From Calditrichia bacterium (GTDB lineage: Bacteria > Calditrichota > Calditrichia > JAJRVZ01), in NCBI GenBank assembly GCA_030634505.1, contig DAOWAQ010000140.1:1-5618 (forward strand): a DNA stretch of 5,618 nt. Direction: 5' to 3'. The notes beneath the pieces are model-generated. The model ran no database searches, was not told where the DNA came from, and saw only the letters and a list, made by a program, of their open reading frames with translations. Position 1 is the stretch's first letter, and every line of letters starts with the position of its first letter. This document shows positions 1 through 5,618 of the stretch, in pieces. The translations under genes and the position numbers were made by a program.

Positions 1-214
1 AATCAGCCCATGCTGTGTCGATGTTACCGATAGTAACATCAAACAGGTATGTCGGATTACCCACATCAAATATATCAAAATTTGAAAAGTACAAAACTTG
101 GGCATTCTGTAATGATTGTATATTCTCAAATGAAATAGTCGGTTGAGAAAAAATTTTGAGTGGAACAACAATAATTAATATTAAACAAAATAATATTCTG
201 AGTTGTCTTAACAT
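1..214 (-). CDS. Unidentified exported protein, N-terminal part (truncated by window edge)
   Basis: Seen: an open frame of 71 codons runs from an ATG at 214 off the left edge of the window. It starts MLRQLRILFCLILIIVV, with two early arginines followed by a hydrophobic stretch over residues 7-19. A likely signal peptidase I region (KIFSQ) ends near residue 24, so this looks like a Sec signal peptide. The mature part seen so far (about 47 residues) is rich in Asn, Asp, Phe and Ile, with no cysteine after the signal, so it is not an evident lipoprotein. A GGGAGG Shine-Dalgarno lies six bases before the ATG, which makes the start firm. Inferred: a periplasmic, outer-membrane or secreted protein transcribed from its own promoter in the preceding gap. 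I do not recognise the family, and the visible piece is too short to assign a function. Confidence 0.75.
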   Translation of the reverse strand, partial: MLRQLRILFCLILIIVVPLKIFSQPTISFENIQSLQNAQVLYFSNFDIFDVGNPTYLFDVTIGNIDTAWAD

Positions 215-220
215 AATATA

Positions 221-226
221 CCTCCC
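221..226 (-). promoter_or_regulatory. Strong Shine-Dalgarno sequence for the exported-protein gene
   Basis: On the minus strand, GGGAGG is followed by six bases (TATATT) and then the ATG at 214. This is near-ideal pairing and spacing to the 3' end of 16S rRNA. It fixes the start codon of the exported protein gene and supports it as a real translated frame. Confidence 0.8.
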
Positions 227-324
227 TTTTTCTTGACAATATAGTTTGCAAAAGGTGGATTGGGAATGATAACAATCACATATATAGCGTGATATTCGTC
301 AACATATTACCATTCAATAGTGAA

Positions 325-354
325 AATATACCTTTAATCTAAATATTTTGTCAA
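325..354 (-). promoter_or_regulatory. Putative sigma70-like promoter for the exported-protein gene
   Basis: Minus-strand TTGACA (349-354, a perfect -35 hexamer) is followed by an 18-base spacer and TATATT (325-330, one mismatch to TATAAT). Reading on, TATATTTT also resembles the Bacteroidota -7 element TAnnTTTG. Transcription would start near 318, giving a leader of about 100 bases before the ATG at 214. This is a motif match by eye only; AT-rich DNA produces such matches easily, but the perfect -35 and the position in the only sizeable gap favour it. Confidence 0.5.
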
Positions 355-422
355 GTATAAACAACCCCGTATAACCGACAACAAGGTTAAATTCTTCCTT
401 AAATATGAATTTATTTATGTAA

Positions 423-1244
423 TTAGTCTTTTTTACCTATTTTTTCAATAATACCGGAAACCAATTGAATAAACTTTTCTCTTACTTTATCTGCGGTTTC
501 AGTTACTTCTGAATGGCTTAATGGTGCAGAACTAATACCAGTGGCTAAATTTGTTATACAGGAAATACCTATAACTTTTATCCCGGCCTGATTAGCAGTA
601 ATTACCTCTGGCACTGTGGACATACTTGCGGCATCTCCTCCTAATTTCCTGATCATTTTAACCTCTGCAGCAGTTTCATAAGTAGGACCTGTAGAAACGT
701 ACAGAGTTCCTCTTTGAAGATGTATTTGCTTTTTATGCGCAATATTTTCAATGATTTTAAAATATTCTGAGGCATAAGCATCAGACATATCAGGGAATCT
801 ATCCCCACCATATTTTAATGGTCCGATTAACGGATTTCGGAACATGCCATTTATCTGATCTGTAATTAACATTAAATCACCGGGTGCAAATTTGGGATTT
901 ACTCCGCCAGAAGCATTGGTAACGATCAATATTTCTATCCCCATTTTAGCCATAATTCTTACCACATAAGATACTTTATCGATTGAATACCCTTCATAAT
1001 AATGTGTTCTACCCTGGATGGCTAAAACAGGAATATTCTTCCAATTTCCAAACACAAAATTCCCGGCATGGCCTTCAACGGTTGATTTCGGATAATGAGG
1101 AATTTCAGAGGATGAAATTTTTTGCGGTGCATCAAGTTTATCAGCAAATATACCTAATCCGGATCCTAAAATAATTCCAAGATTTGGCTTGGAGTCTGTT
1201 TTAGATCGTATATACTCTAATGATTCTTTTAATTTAATCATCAT
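423..1244 (-). CDS. punA: Purine nucleoside phosphorylase (trimeric, type I)
   Basis: The enzyme splits inosine, guanosine and their deoxy forms with phosphate, giving purine base and (deoxy)ribose-1-phosphate in the cytoplasm. The 273 residues match the usual length of the trimeric PNP/MTAP family. Visible motifs, aligned by eye to human PNP, are phosphate-binding GSGLG (27-31, Ser28), EGHAGN (58-62), the QGRTHYYEG loop (77-85; Arg79, His81), NASGG (110-114), GPTYET (186-191, base-contacting Glu190), Met208 and ITN (230-232). Asn232 sits where PNPs have Asn and methylthioadenosine phosphorylases have Asp, which favours 6-oxopurine PNP. His244 in the PLSH segment fits the ribose-side histidine. 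Start: ATGATG at 1244, with the second ATG (1241) also possible. The gene overlaps the end of pgsA by 11 bases and has only a weak ribosome site, so translation is probably coupled to pgsA. It appears to be the last gene of the operon. Confidence 0.95.
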   Translation of the reverse strand: MMIKLKESLEYIRSKTDSKPNLGIILGSGLGIFADKLDAPQKISSSEIPHYPKSTVEGHAGNFVFGNWKNIPVLAIQGRTHYYEGYSIDKVSYVVRIMAKMGIEILIVTNASGGVNPKFAPGDLMLITDQINGMFRNPLIGPLKYGGDRFPDMSDAYASEYFKIIENIAHKKQIHLQRGTLYVSTGPTYETAAEVKMIRKLGGDAASMSTVPEVITANQAGIKVIGISCITNLATGISSAPLSHSEVTETADKVREKFIQLVSGIIEKIGKKD

Positions 1245-1773
1245 TTTTTGTCTTTAGATTTTTTAAGAAAACCAGGGAATAATTATAAGCTGATACTATT
1301 ATTGACAATAAGACTAATATCGTAATTGGCCAAAACAACTCACTCCAATGTAAAATTTGAACTAATGCCAACAAGGAAATAAAAAACACAGTAATTTTAC
1401 CAGGTATATTTGAGGGTGTAATTAGTTTTGCCTTTCTAAAAATAAAGAATGAACCAAGCAAAATAAAAATATCTCTTAGAATAATGACAGTTGTAATCCA
1501 TAGTGGAAATCCTTGAAATATTGATAAAGCTATAAAACCTGTTGTCGTACATACTTTATCAGCAAAAGGATCTAGTATTTTTCCTAATTCCGTAATCTCG
1601 TTCAATCTTCTGGCAAAATAACCATCAAGAAAATCTGTGATTATTGCAATCACGAGAACTAATAATAGTAATTCTGTTTCAGATTTTGATATATAAATAT
1701 ATATGGGTATCGCCAGGAATATTCTTGATAGGCTCAGAATATTTGAAATCGTGAAAATTTCGGATTTTTTCAT
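1234..1773 (-). CDS. pgsA: CDP-alcohol phosphatidyltransferase, probably phosphatidylglycerophosphate synthase
   Basis: This integral membrane enzyme would transfer a phosphatidyl group from CDP-diacylglycerol to glycerol-3-phosphate, the committed step to phosphatidylglycerol and cardiolipin. The family signature D-x2-DG-x2-AR-x8-G-x3-D-x3-D is complete: Asp47, Asp50, Gly51, Ala54, Arg55, Gly64, Asp68 and Asp72. These include the metal-binding aspartates and the catalytic Asp72. The N-terminal NILSLSRIFLAIP (11-23) is typical of PgsA-type members. About six hydrophobic segments are visible (roughly 15-29, 35-47, 75-92, 94-112, 126-141, 147-169). The length of 179 is normal for PgsA. The acceptor alcohol cannot be proved from the signature, so a cardiolipin- or phosphatidylinositol-type relative remains possible. 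The gene lies 31 bases after sppA; an AGGA about 13 bases before the ATG is a poorly spaced ribosome site. Its last codons contain the punA start. Confidence 0.85.
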   Translation of the reverse strand: MKKSEIFTISNILSLSRIFLAIPIYIYISKSETELLLLVLVIAIITDFLDGYFARRLNEITELGKILDPFADKVCTTTGFIALSIFQGFPLWITTVIILRDIFILLGSFFIFRKAKLITPSNIPGKITVFFISLLALVQILHWSELFWPITILVLLSIIVSAYNYSLVFLKNLKTKNDD

Positions 1774-1804
1774 ATTACTTCATTCGTCCTGGTACCGTAT
1801 TTCT

Positions 1805-3520
1805 TTACTTTAAATCAATCTCAAATGGCATCAAAGCTAAGGGTTTTAATTCAAATTCCTTTATAAATTTCCGGGCTTTATTGATAATCAAATAATCTGT
1901 GGAATTCTTCATAAAAGTTAAGTTTTTAATCAATTTAGAGAGTAAGGATTTTTTTCTGGGATAGACAACAATTTTCGGATCTGTATTCTCATTAATACCT
2001 GCCAGATTCTTTGCTATTTCTATTGCAGTATACAATCCACCCAATGTGTCAATTAAACCTATTTTGAGACCGTCGTTTCCTGTCCATACTCTACCCTGGG
2101 CAATATCATGGATTTGATCAAAGGTCATATCTCTGCTCTCTGATACCTTTTGCACAAAATTTGTATAAAAATCACCGATAATCTTTTGAATTATTTTTCT
2201 TTCTGAATTACTGAATTTTTGACTTAATGAAAAAATATTGGCATTATCCCCCCGCTGAATTGTTTCTGTGTTAATGCCCCAGTTTTCATAAAGATTTTCA
2301 AGGCTAAATTTTCCCGCAAAGACTCCAATTGAACCAATTAAACTGGCAGATTGAGAAACAACAGTATCAGCACCAATAGCAATATAGTAACCTCCGGAAG
2401 CACCAAGGTCTGAAATAGATGCAACAACCGGTTTTTTCTCACGGGCATAGTTTAAAGCATTCAAAATATTATCCGAAGCGATTCCAGATCCGCCTGGACT
2501 ATTTATTCTTAAAACAATAGCTTTAATACTGCTTAAATCAGCTGCTGTGCGAATATTTCGAATCAATCTTGAGGCACCCATTGTTTGACCAAGAAAAGGA
2601 TCATCACTGTCATTTCCACCTGTAATAGTGCCCGAACTGTATATCACCGCAATTTTAGGTCCTTGCTCTAAATCTAATGAAGAGGGGGAAAGTCTGCTAT
2701 AATCGGTAAGGGAAATTTTACGAATTTTACCATTTGTTGAAATTAGGGCAACAACCTCATCGAAATATTTCAGCCCATCAATTAAATTTAATTCTAATGC
2801 TTCACCAGGAGTTAAACCTGAAATTTCATTTATTATCTGTTTAATTTTATTTGAAGTAAGATTTCGCTTTTCAGAAATGGTCGATACAATTTCTTCATAC
2901 CGGTAGTCAACAATATTATTAACAACTTCTTTTTGTTCTTTTGACATAGACTGACGCATGTATGCATCGGGAGCACTTTTGTATTTACCCACATGCTCAA
3001 AATCTGCTTCAATGCCTATATGCTTTAAAAGGTCTCTATAAAATGTAAGTTCGGCGCGAACACCCGTAAGTAAAAACATTCCTTCCGGTGCTGAAAAAAT
3101 TGAATCACAAGCAGTGGCAAGGTAATATTCTTTGGTTGTGACAAGGTCAAAATAGGCAAAAACTTTTTTTCCTGATTTCTTGAAAGATTCAATTGATTGT
3201 TGAATTTCCTGGACTTTTGCATATCCAATCATAAGTGGGCTAATTCGTAAAACAACGGCTTTTATTCGGTCATCTACTGCAGCCATTCTAAAAGATTTAC
3301 GAATACTATGCATATCTAATCCGGATGATTCAAAAAATTCTTCAAATCCATCGTAGGGGATATACTCAGGAATTTGTCCGCCTAAAGAAATGTATAGATA
3401 AGAATTATCACTAACTATCGGTTCAGTATCAAGAATTGAACTGATAATGAAATAGGCAATAAAAACTATAACGAGAAAGATACCGAGAATTATTGATATC
3501 CATTTTAAAAATCTTTTCAT
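1805..3520 (-). CDS. sppA: Signal peptide peptidase SppA, full-length 67K type (peptidase family S49)
   Basis: This membrane-anchored serine protease with a Ser/Lys dyad digests signal peptides left in the membrane after secretion. At 571 residues it is the long form with two tandem S49 domains, slightly shorter than E. coli SppA (618). A single hydrophobic anchor spans about residues 7-29 after MKRFLKW. The N-terminal domain (about 85-250) carries the general-base lysine in GKYKSAPD (Lys181, equivalent to E. coli Lys209). The C-terminal domain (about 288-505) carries INSPGGSG (339-346) and the nucleophile in GASGGYY (Ser375, equivalent to E. coli Ser409), followed by GSIGVFAGK (396-404). The dyad is thus split across both domains, as in the E. 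coli enzyme, and appears intact. The start ATG lies 10 bases after the nupC stop, with AAGAG as a modest ribosome site. No functional link to the nucleoside genes is evident, so it is probably a co-transcribed passenger. Confidence 0.95.
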   Translation of the reverse strand: MKRFLKWISIILGIFLVIVFIAYFIISSILDTEPIVSDNSYLYISLGGQIPEYIPYDGFEEFFESSGLDMHSIRKSFRMAAVDDRIKAVVLRISPLMIGYAKVQEIQQSIESFKKSGKKVFAYFDLVTTKEYYLATACDSIFSAPEGMFLLTGVRAELTFYRDLLKHIGIEADFEHVGKYKSAPDAYMRQSMSKEQKEVVNNIVDYRYEEIVSTISEKRNLTSNKIKQIINEISGLTPGEALELNLIDGLKYFDEVVALISTNGKIRKISLTDYSRLSPSSLDLEQGPKIAVIYSSGTITGGNDSDDPFLGQTMGASRLIRNIRTAADLSSIKAIVLRINSPGGSGIASDNILNALNYAREKKPVVASISDLGASGGYYIAIGADTVVSQSASLIGSIGVFAGKFSLENLYENWGINTETIQRGDNANIFSLSQKFSNSERKIIQKIIGDFYTNFVQKVSESRDMTFDQIHDIAQGRVWTGNDGLKIGLIDTLGGLYTAIEIAKNLAGINENTDPKIVVYPRKKSLLSKLIKNLTFMKNSTDYLIINKARKFIKEFELKPLALMPFEIDLK

Positions 3521-3526
3521 CTTTTA

Positions 3527-3540
3527 CTCTTTATAAAGAG
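3527..3540. repeat. 14-base perfect palindrome over the nupC stop and sppA ribosome site
   Basis: CTCTTTATAAAGAG reads the same on both strands. It covers the last nupC codons and stop and the AAGAG that would serve as the sppA ribosome site. With no loop bases it is a poor RNA hairpin unless the centre opens. It could be a protein half-site pair, but one such palindrome in a window of this size is close to chance expectation. Confidence 0.35.
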
Positions 3541-4841
3541 GTTAAAACTCCGGCAATGGTTGCTGTCATAAATGTTGCTAATGATCCCCCCAATACGGCC
3601 TTTAATCCGAATTTGGCTAAATCACTTTTACGATCAGGAGCAATGCCTCCTATTCCGCCAATTTGTATAGCTATTGAAGAGAAATTTGCAAATCCACAAA
3701 GAGCATAGGTTGAAATGATTACTGCTTTTTCACTTAACACACCCGTGGGAATTAAATGTGATAAATTAAGATACGCTATAAACTCATTCAAAACTACTTT
3801 TTGACCAATTAAAGAACCTACGGTTACGGAATCAGCCCATGGTACACCAATGATCCAGGCAAGGGGACTGAGTAAATATCCAAGAAGTATTTCAATTGTA
3901 ATTGCTTCTCCTGCGATACTTAGTCCTAACATATCAGTAAAGATTCCGGTAATAATCCAGTTGAACATATAAATCAGAGCAATAAAAGCAAGAAGCATTG
4001 CGCCCACATTAAGGGCAAGTTTTAAACCATCTCCCGCACCCGTAGCTGCCGCTTCAATCACATTAGAAGAAGTGCGTTCCACCATTACTTTTACCTTACC
4101 CATTGTTTTGGATACTTCGCGTTCCGGAACAAGAATTTTAGCGATTACAATTGTTGCCGGCGCTGCCATAATGCTTGCAGACAGAAGATGCTTTGCATAA
4201 TATAGTTGTTGTGCAGGATCAGTGCCTCCCAATAAACTTACATAAGCCGCTAACACGCCACCGGCAATTGTTGCCATGCCACCAACCATCAAGGTTAATA
4301 ATTCAGATTTTGTCATTGGCGAAACATAGGGACGAACGACGAGCGGTGCTTCTGTTTGCCCAATAAATACGTTTGCGGCAACTGAAATTGATTCCGCACC
4401 GCTCACGCGCATTGTTTTAGACATAACCCAAGCCATTCCCTGAACAATTTTTTGCATTATGCCCAAATGATATAAAACTGACATCAGAGCGGAAAAAAAT
4501 ATAATAGTTGGTAATACCTGAAAAGCGAAAATGAAACCGAGACCTTGATTGTGCAAATTTTCTGGAAATGCCTGTTCAAAAGTTGACTGATTTGCCAATG
4601 CGCCAAATACAAATTCCGCACCATCAAAAGTAAAACTTATGATCTTTACAAAAAAACTGCCAATTGCGTCAAAGACGATTGAGCCCCAAGGTGTAAGAAT
4701 GACGAATATTGCGAAAAGTAACTGCAATCCGACTCCTGTGCCGACAATCCTCCAGTTAATATTCTTTTTACTGTTTGAAAAAAGCCAGGCAATGCTGAGC
4801 AGGACCACAAGCCCAAAAAGTCCAAATAAAATTGAAATCAT
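3531..4841 (-). CDS. nupC: Concentrative nucleoside transporter (CNT/NupC family)
   Basis: This inner-membrane symporter takes up nucleosides using a Na+ or H+ gradient. The 436 residues are close to VcCNT and E. coli NupC (about 400-420). The order fits the family: an N-terminal helical domain (1-80), a central gate region (about 105-205) and a C-terminal transport domain (about 210-434). The nucleoside-binding re-entrant motif GQTEAPL is at 161-167. PWADS (334-338) and NEFIAY (352-357) mark the second hairpin region, and GFANFSS (383-389) supplies Asn386 and Ser389, matching substrate-binding Asn and Ser of VcCNT. GGIGGIAPDRK (395-405) is also typical of the family. The coupling ion and the purine/pyrimidine preference cannot be read from these motifs. 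The gene starts 2 bases after the tdk stop with a strong GGGAGG inside the tdk 3' end. Together with Udk, Tdk and PNP it supplies substrates for salvage. Confidence 0.95.
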   Translation of the reverse strand: MISILFGLFGLVVLLSIAWLFSNSKKNINWRIVGTGVGLQLLFAIFVILTPWGSIVFDAIGSFFVKIISFTFDGAEFVFGALANQSTFEQAFPENLHNQGLGFIFAFQVLPTIIFFSALMSVLYHLGIMQKIVQGMAWVMSKTMRVSGAESISVAANVFIGQTEAPLVVRPYVSPMTKSELLTLMVGGMATIAGGVLAAYVSLLGGTDPAQQLYYAKHLLSASIMAAPATIVIAKILVPEREVSKTMGKVKVMVERTSSNVIEAAATGAGDGLKLALNVGAMLLAFIALIYMFNWIITGIFTDMLGLSIAGEAITIEILLGYLLSPLAWIIGVPWADSVTVGSLIGQKVVLNEFIAYLNLSHLIPTGVLSEKAVIISTYALCGFANFSSIAIQIGGIGGIAPDRKSDLAKFGLKAVLGGSLATFMTATIAGVLTSL

Positions 4842-4843
4842 TA

Positions 4844-5434
4844 TTATTTATCCTCCCGAGAAGATTTTTTTTTAACTGGTGGAATGTAACAGTTTCTGCA
4901 TCTGGCTTCATATTTGTCAGATGCACCCAACAGTACTTGTCCTTTTTCATCTGTGGTTCGATAAGTATAATTTGCCGGATTTCCACAGACAACGCATATA
5001 GCGTGAGTTTTAGTAATATATTCCGCAATGCTCAATAATTTTGGTATTGGTCCAAATGGTTCACCCTTATAGTCCATATCCAACCCTGCAACTATTACCC
5101 GTTTGCCCATATTTGCCATGGTATTGCAGACATCTATTAAATCCGACTTGAAAAACTGAGATTCATCAATGCCAACCACATGTGCCTCCAAAGCTAGGGA
5201 GATGATTTTTTTAGCACCATTTACGACCTGAGAAGAAATCTTTTGCTCACTATGGGATACAATATCTGTATCCGAAAATCTTTTATCAATTTTCGGTTTA
5301 AATATTTTCACTTTTTGTCTTGCTATTTCAGCTCTTTTTAATCTTCTGATAAGTTCTTCTGTTTTACCGGAAAACATGCTGCCGCAAATAACTTCAATCC
5401 AGCCGGTATGTTTGTGTACAATGTCAAACATCAT
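4844..5434 (-). CDS. tdk: Thymidine kinase, type II (zinc-binding TK1-like)
   Basis: The cytoplasmic salvage enzyme phosphorylates thymidine and deoxyuridine with ATP. From the ATG at 5434 it is 196 residues, normal for the family. The P-loop GSMFSGKT is at 18-25. IDESQFF (89-95) holds the Walker B Asp90 and catalytic-base Glu91. The thymidine-binding lasso region begins at GLDMDYKGEPFGP (117-129). The structural zinc site is complete, with CVVC (147-150) and CRNC (179-182), and YEARC precedes the second pair. The start is uncertain: TTG at 5446 adds four residues and ATG at 5431 removes one. Homologues commonly begin with a short stretch before GWIEVI, so ATG 5434 is preferred. There is no clear Shine-Dalgarno, and the gene begins 14 bases after the udk stop, so coupling to udk translation is likely. 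Pairing with udk and nupC supports pyrimidine salvage. Confidence 0.95.
   Translation of the reverse strand: MMFDIVHKHTGWIEVICGSMFSGKTEELIRRLKRAEIARQKVKIFKPKIDKRFSDTDIVSHSEQKISSQVVNGAKKIISLALEAHVVGIDESQFFKSDLIDVCNTMANMGKRVIVAGLDMDYKGEPFGPIPKLLSIAEYITKTHAICVVCGNPANYTYRTTDEKGQVLLGASDKYEARCRNCYIPPVKKKSSREDK
4852..4857 (-). promoter_or_regulatory. Strong Shine-Dalgarno sequence for nupC
   Basis: Minus-strand GGGAGG lies 10 bases before the nupC ATG at 4841, embedded in the last sense codons of tdk (Arg-Glu-Asp). It is the only strong ribosome site inside the operon; tdk, pgsA and punA have weak ones. NupC may therefore be initiated independently of upstream translation. Confidence 0.7.
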
Positions 5435-5448
5435 TTGGAATACCAATC

Positions 5449-5618
5449 TTAATTTAATAGTGATTTGATTTTTGTGGTGAGGATATCAATGGCAACAACA
5501 TTCTTGCCGCCCTGGGGAATTATAATGTCTGCATAACGTTTTGAAGGTTCAATAAATTGAAAATACATCGGCCTCACAGTTTCCATGTATGGATTAATTA
5601 TAGAATCCACACTTCTTG
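5449..5618 (-). CDS. udk: Uridine kinase, C-terminal part (truncated by window edge)
   Basis: The last 55 codons and the TAA stop (5449-5451) are visible. The frame enters from the right edge, so the start, P-loop and most of the catalytic domain lie outside. The visible part contains TVRPMYFQFIEPSKRYADII followed by IPQGGKNVVAIDIL, a sequence highly characteristic of the C-terminus of bacterial uridine/cytidine kinases. The arginine in TVRPM and the EPSKRYAD stretch are conserved in that family. The enzyme phosphorylates uridine and cytidine to UMP and CMP using ATP or GTP, in the cytoplasm. The gene lies just upstream of tdk in the same operon, and both act on pyrimidine nucleosides that the NupC-family transporter could import. 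A phosphoribulokinase-like relative is much less likely given the match at the C-terminus. The operon promoter is not in the window. Confidence 0.9.
   Translation of the reverse strand, partial: RSVDSIINPYMETVRPMYFQFIEPSKRYADIIIPQGGKNVVAIDILTTKIKSLLN

Larger units (their letters stand above)
215..422. other. Intergenic region between punA and the exported-protein gene
   Basis: This 208-base AT-rich gap is the only sizeable non-coding stretch. It holds the promoter and Shine-Dalgarno described separately. It also has a weak inverted repeat at 388-394/407-413 (TAAATTC with 12-base loop) just after punA and a second weak one at 275-279/289-293 (ATCAC/GTGAT, 9-base loop) inside the predicted leader. 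Neither has a GC-rich stem or a following T-run, so neither makes a convincing terminator or operator. I see no small ORF, tRNA or recognisable riboswitch here. Confidence 0.6.

Noticed and set aside
233..238. Plus-strand TTGACA as a -35 element
   Set aside because: No acceptable -10 lies 16-18 bases downstream and no plus-strand gene follows.
297..302. Minus-strand TTGACG as a second -35 element
   Set aside because: TATATA follows after only 10 bases, and nothing close to TATAAT sits at 16-18 bases.
388..413. Inverted repeat TAAATTC/GAATTTA as a terminator for punA
   Set aside because: The 7-base stem is almost entirely A/T with a 12-base loop and no T-run follows on the minus strand, so it would not be a stable intrinsic terminator.
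983..1174. Plus-strand open frame of 63 codons
   Set aside because: It lies wholly antisense to punA, has no ribosome site or recognisable motif, and is a shadow of a well-conserved gene.
3025..3228. Minus-strand open frame of 67 codons inside sppA
   Set aside because: It is a different frame of the same strand as the SppA N-terminal domain, with no motif of its own.
1805..3520. SppA as an inactive or degenerate protease
   Set aside because: Both the lysine in the N-terminal domain (Lys181) and the serine in the C-terminal domain (Ser375) are present in their expected motifs.
3493..3708. Plus-strand open frame of 71 codons across the nupC/sppA junction
   Set aside because: It is antisense to the ends of two well-identified genes and has no family features. 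Low stop density opposite a hydrophobic coding region explains it.
4175..4366. Plus-strand open frame of 63 codons inside nupC
   Set aside because: Antisense shadow of the transporter; no start signal or protein motif.
4639..5038. Overlapping open frames on both strands around the tdk/nupC junction
   Set aside because: They are alternative-frame shadows; the tdk and nupC frames have complete catalytic and binding motifs over the same DNA.

Overview
The window is an AT-rich bacterial segment in which every supported gene lies on the minus strand. Reading in the direction of transcription (high to low coordinates), there is the 3' end of a uridine kinase gene (udk), then thymidine kinase (tdk), a concentrative nucleoside transporter (nupC/CNT family), signal peptide peptidase A (sppA), a CDP-alcohol phosphatidyltransferase (probably pgsA) and a trimeric-type purine nucleoside phosphorylase (punA). 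A 208-base intergenic gap follows. The window ends inside the 5' part of an unidentified gene for an exported protein.

The six genes from 5618 down to 423 are packed like one operon. Gaps are 2 to 31 bases, and pgsA and punA overlap by 11 bases. None of the gaps has room for a terminator. The theme is nucleoside salvage: NupC imports nucleosides, Udk and Tdk phosphorylate uridine/cytidine and thymidine/deoxyuridine, and the phosphorylase splits purine nucleosides into base and sugar phosphate. Two envelope genes, sppA (membrane protease) and pgsA (anionic phospholipid synthesis), sit inside this set. They have no obvious biochemical link to it and are probably co-transcribed passengers.

The gap at 215-422 separates the operon from the exported-protein gene. 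It carries a good sigma70-like promoter match (TTGACA, 18 bases, TATATT) and a strong Shine-Dalgarno sequence (GGGAGG), both facing the exported-protein gene. That gene therefore looks like its own transcription unit. No convincing intrinsic terminator is visible after punA.

The AT-rich composition, full-length two-domain SppA, CNT-type transporter and compact gene order would suit a member of the Fibrobacterota-Chlorobiota-Bacteroidota/Marinimicrobia-like groups. This is a weak inference with no marker gene behind it. I see no tRNA, rRNA, CRISPR array, insertion sequence or phage gene. All complete enzymes keep their diagnostic catalytic residues, so this is mostly ordinary housekeeping DNA and I found no convincing new system.
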